A stretch of 36,264 bases of DNA from Alphaproteobacteria bacterium (GTDB lineage Bacteria > Pseudomonadota > Alphaproteobacteria > SHVP01). The first letter of the stretch is position 1; each line of letters begins with the position of its first letter. The translations under genes and the position numbers were made by a program. Location of the stretch: the NCBI GenBank assembly GCA_009694165.1, contig SHVP01000017.1:1-36264 (forward strand), in the 5' to 3' direction. This document shows, in pieces, positions 34,701 to 36,264 of the stretch. Under the pieces are notes generated by a model. That model was given only the letters and a program-made list of their open reading frames with translations, did not search any database and was not told the DNA's origin.

Positions 34701-36264
34701 CGAGGAAATCCCGCAGCAGGCCAGCAATGGCATCGCGGTGAACGTCCATCATGCCGTGGCGGAACGTCGGCAGCTCGTGCAGCCGGCCGTTCTTCATCAG
34801 CGGCACCGCGCGGCGCGAGTGTTCGACCAAGTCGTCGTTGGGATTGAGGACCAGGATCGACTTGTCGCAAGCACGCAGCCGCTCCGCAAACGGGTATTTG
34901 AAGGCGGCGCCGTGCCCCCACCAGGAAACCGGACCGCCGCGGAACGCCTCGCCCATGATGACCGAGAAGGCCTCGACCGATTGCAACGGGTCGCGGAACG
35001 GCCACATCTTGTGCCAGCGTTTCACCGTATGGGAGCCATCGGTCTCGATCACGGTCGAGGCATAGTTGGCGCGGAAACGGGGCAGCTCGTCGCCATCAAA
35101 CAGGGGCGCCGAATACATGACGATGCGATGGACAAGCCCAGGCTGCTGGCGCGCGATCTCGACGGCCGTCATCGATCCGGTATGGAAGCCCATCACATCG
35201 ATGGAGGTCAGCCCCAGCTGATGCGCCAGGTCGAGCATGGCCGCGGCATAATCCTCGATGCTCGGCGGCGAGGCCGGCCACTCGGAGCCGCCAAAGCCGG
35301 GCGTATCCGGCGCCACCGCAAGGCGGTCGCTGCCGATCGCCTCAAGCAATTGATCGTAGTTGAGACTCGACTGCGGACTTGCGTGCAGACAGAGCAGCGG
35401 CCGCCGCGCCGCCGCGACCGGGGCGGCCATCCGGTAGTGCAGCGCCCCGAAACGACTCTCGCCATAACCGCGCCGCACGCGGCAGCGGCGGAGCGGTGGC
35501 GCGGGCGGCGGGGCCTTCACCACTCCCGCCGTCGAATCGGCGGCCGGGCCGTCGAGGAACTCGCGTAGCAGACGTCCGAACTCGGGCGTCTTCAGGTCGA
35601 TCAGTTCGTGGCTCGACTCGAGGTTGATCAGCCTGCCGTTCTTGAGATGGGCTCCGGCCCGTTTTGTCGCTTCGTGAATCGTATCGTTCGGATTGAGGAT
35701 CAAGACCGGCTGGACGACGCGCGGTAGGTTGTCCTGATGGCGATAGGCGAAGGCGGCATGGTGACCCCATTCGTATTCGAGCCCGCCCCGCATCGTCTCG
35801 GCATAAGTCCGCTGTACCAGGTCGATCGGCAGATGGCGACCCATCGTCTCCATCATCATTTTCCAGCGCAGCTGGAAGTGCGAGCCGTCGTCGCGGATCG
35901 GAACTTCCCGGTAGCGCGCCTTCATCGCCTGGACCTCGGCGTCGCTGTAGAACGGCGCCGAGACAAGCACCAGCCGGCGAACCTGTTGCGGTCGCTGCAA
36001 GGCAATGTCGACGGCGATCTTGGAACCGGTGTGGTTGCCGATGACGTCGTAGCGCGCCAGATTCAACGCATCCAACCCTTCGGCGATCGCGGCGGCATAC
36101 TGCTCGATGGTGGTGATCGCCGGCGGCTTATCCGAATCGCCATGTCCCGGCGTGTCGACGGCGACCACGATGCGGTCGCGCCCCATTTCGGGCAACACCG
36201 CGTGCCAGCTTCGCCACGACGTCGGACTGGCGTGGAAGCATACGAGCGGCGGATAAACAGGCCG
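34693..36264 (-). CDS. Double-domain alpha/beta hydrolase-like protein, 5' end outside the window
   Basis: At least 524 codons; the N-terminus lies beyond base 36264, where the frame is still open and reads PLVCFHASPTSW. It is a paralogue of the next gene with the same two-domain plan and a KAPPPAPPLRR linker. The elbows are GNHTG (His at 36033-36031) and GFHTG in domain 2. The late histidines are present here: SSHELID in domain 1 and FRHGMMD in domain 2. The acid regions read LNPNDTI and LNPNDDL. It is the first gene visible of the operon; more genes may lie upstream. A start inside the window at 36198 (GTG) is possible but would remove strand 3 and the HASP motif. Confidence 0.85.
   Translation of the reverse strand, partial: RPVYPPLVCFHASPTSWRSWHAVLPEMGRDRIVVAVDTPGHGDSDKPPAITTIEQYAAAIAEGLDALNLARYDVIGNHTGSKIAVDIALQRPQQVRRLVLVSAPFYSDAEVQAMKARYREVPIRDDGSHFQLRWKMMMETMGRHLPIDLVQRTYAETMRGGLEYEWGHHAAFAYRHQDNLPRVVQPVLILNPNDTIHEATKRAGAHLKNGRLINLESSHELIDLKTPEFGRLLREFLDGPAADSTAGVVKAPPPAPPLRRCRVRRGYGESRFGALHYRMAAPVAAARRPLLCLHASPQSSLNYDQLLEAIGSDRLAVAPDTPGFGGSEWPASPPSIEDYAAAMLDLAHQLGLTSIDVMGFHTGSMTAVEIARQQPGLVHRIVMYSAPLFDGDELPRFRANYASTVIETDGSHTVKRWHKMWPFRDPLQSVEAFSVIMGEAFRGGPVSWWGHGAAFKYPFAERLRACDKSILVLNPNDDLVEHSRRAVPLMKNGRLHELPTFRHGMMDVHRDAIAGLLRDFLDV

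Overview
The window is a high-GC, gene-dense stretch of a bacterial chromosome. The cobalamin-riboswitch B12 uptake operon, prokaryotic-type AdoMet decarboxylase, COG2907/DUF1365/cyclopropane-synthase cluster and many TGA/ATG start-stop overlaps point to an alphaproteobacterium, perhaps Rhodospirillales-like. That placement is inferred from gene content, not from a marker gene. No tRNA, rRNA, CRISPR array, integrase or transposase was seen.

Layout. 77-3321 (+): a glycerol kinase-like gene with a damaged 3' end, then an N-acyl-D-amino-acid deacylase. 3318-5820 (-): a hypothetical protein and an orphan peptide-type solute-binding protein, separated by a clear terminator. 5966-7672 (+): two tandemly duplicated bicupins. 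7673-8589 (-): a frameshifted allantoinase (puuE-like). 8624-14400 (-): a complete vitamin B12 uptake operon, btuB-btuF-btuC-btuD-tonB, behind a cobalamin riboswitch. 14441-19206 (-): an FAD oxidoreductase, an amidohydrolase, a CobW-associated conserved protein and a cobW-type GTPase that has lost its central segment. 19287-23967 (-): a lipid-modification cluster of FAD oxidase, DUF1365 protein, cyclopropane synthase-like methyltransferase, secreted DUF6134-like protein and an NTF2-like protein cut short by an amber codon. 24065-24466 (-): speD. 24704-26242 (-): a GH3-type acyl-adenylating enzyme with one amber codon and two frameshifts. 26369-27163 (-): an alpha/beta hydrolase fold protein with no nucleophile. 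27370-28918 (-): a pentapeptide-repeat protein and a membrane-anchored partner. 29182-29364 (-): a small conserved-looking protein. 30020-36264 (-): a tight operon of two double-domain alpha/beta hydrolase-like proteins, an aldo/keto reductase, a two-domain VOC protein and a DyP peroxidase. The first gene of this operon runs off the window end.

Two themes stand out. First, at least five loci (glpK-like, puuE-like, cobW-like, NTF2-like, GH3) carry frameshifts, internal stops or an internal deletion, while the genes between them are intact. This means either real gene decay or an error-prone assembly, and raw reads would decide. Second, there are five copies of a non-canonical alpha/beta-hydrolase domain whose nucleophile serine is replaced by His (four copies, GxHTG) or Ala (one). 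Four of these sit in two tandem double-domain genes heading an oxidative catabolic operon. That operon is the best candidate here for an uncharacterised system.
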